Below, in pieces: positions 63,917 to 64,000 of a stretch of 64,000 bases of DNA. Position numbers and translations under genes: made by a program. The notes under the pieces are model-generated. The model searched no databases. It had not been told where the DNA came from and was given only the letters and a program-made list of their open reading frames with translations. How positions within the stretch are numbered: position 1 is the first letter of the stretch; every line of letters begins with the position of its first letter. Origin of the DNA: an uncultured Prevotellaceae bacterium (GTDB taxonomy: Bacteria; Bacteroidota; Bacteroidia; Bacteroidales; Muribaculaceae); contig ONOU01000014.1 of the NCBI GenBank assembly GCA_900319525.1, positions 99,480 through 163,479 on the forward strand, read 5' to 3'.

Positions 63917-64000
63917 TGAAGTGGACCCCAAAAGTTGGACAAAAAACTTTTGGGGTTCATTATGTATAAGCACCATTCATTAGAAGAAAAGAAGGAAATC
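63917..64000 (+). mobile_element. Left end of an IS3-like insertion sequence (cut by the window)
   Basis: TGAAGTGGACCCCAAAAGTT is a typical left end of IS3/IS150-group elements in Bacteroidetes. A perfect hairpin ACCCCAAAAGTT (63925-63936) with AACTTTTGGGGT (63945-63956) lies directly before the transposase start. The left boundary is set to a few bases only by resemblance. Confidence 0.65.
63962..64000 (+). CDS. Start of an IS3-type transposase gene (partial)
   Basis: Thirteen codons, MYKHHSLEEKKEI, run to the window edge. The short basic start before a helix-turn-helix is usual for OrfA of IS3-group elements. Nothing more can be said from 39 bases; the call rests on the terminal repeat before it. 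Confidence 0.6.
   Translation, partial: MYKHHSLEEKKEI

Overview
The window is chromosome of a Bacteroidales bacterium, most likely a gut Muribaculaceae or Prevotella relative. Promoters follow the Bacteroidetes pattern (TTTG or TTG, about 20 bases, then TAnnTTTG). The genes are also typical of the order: BspA-like surface repeat proteins with dockerin-like ends, a TlpA/DUF4369-type lipoprotein, DUF349 and DUF4924 proteins, an ECF sigma factor beside an anti-sigma/beta-barrel fusion, and a GH57 amylase behind a glycosyltransferase. Species cannot be fixed from the sequence.

Layout. 1-4.7 kb: end of a glycosyltransferase gene, GH57 amylase, pyruvate phosphate dikinase (storage glucan and PEP/pyruvate metabolism). 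4.9-12 kb: a DKNYY-repeat membrane protein, then a leftward cluster of 5'-nucleotidase, GH3/beta-lactamase fusion and thioredoxin-like lipoprotein. 12-28 kb: cyclophilin lipoprotein, DUF349 protein, sugar-phosphate transferase, RecQ, a TPR/HTH membrane regulator, two BspA-like proteins, an NSS-family symporter, small membrane proteins. 27.5-38.5 kb: a self-regulated HTH/DNA methyltransferase fusion, ABC-F ATPase, GNAT, a secreted protein, Crp-type regulator, DUF4924, rfbD, prfC, and a sugar kinase/RapZ fusion overlapping a MurU-like nucleotidyltransferase (probably amino-sugar recycling).

38.6-45.8 kb: a compact integrated element of about 7.2 kb, A+T-richer than the host. It has a tyrosine integrase, a primase-like replication protein, four small proteins and a lone HK97-type capsid protein. 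I see no terminase, portal, protease or tail genes, so it looks like a phage satellite. The leader of its replication gene holds three tandem stem-capped folds. Two share one architecture and a loop sequence, and one loop is complementary over 8 bases to the replication gene's start codon region. A 20-base motif recurs four times and a 39-base repeat twice in the element. This is the best candidate for an undescribed system.

45.9-56.7 kb: FMN-binding protein, ECF sigma factor, anti-sigma/beta-barrel fusion, serpin (the sigma factor and serpin genes share an upstream motif), small secreted protein, a tiny promoter-terminator unit, phosphosugar mutase, two paralogous MFS transporters, and a secreted nitroreductase/flavin reductase fusion.

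56.7-64 kb: accessory island. A 65-base double-hairpin repeat, identical to one at 5992-6056, lies beside a REP-associated (IS200-like) transposase gene broken by one stop codon and flanked by inverted repeats. Then come an AAA15 ATPase plus helicase/nuclease pair, probably phage defence, whose helicase start looks frameshifted; a GIY-YIG protein; an unrecognised 323-residue protein; and the left end of an IS3-like element cut by the window edge. I found no tRNA, rRNA or CRISPR array.
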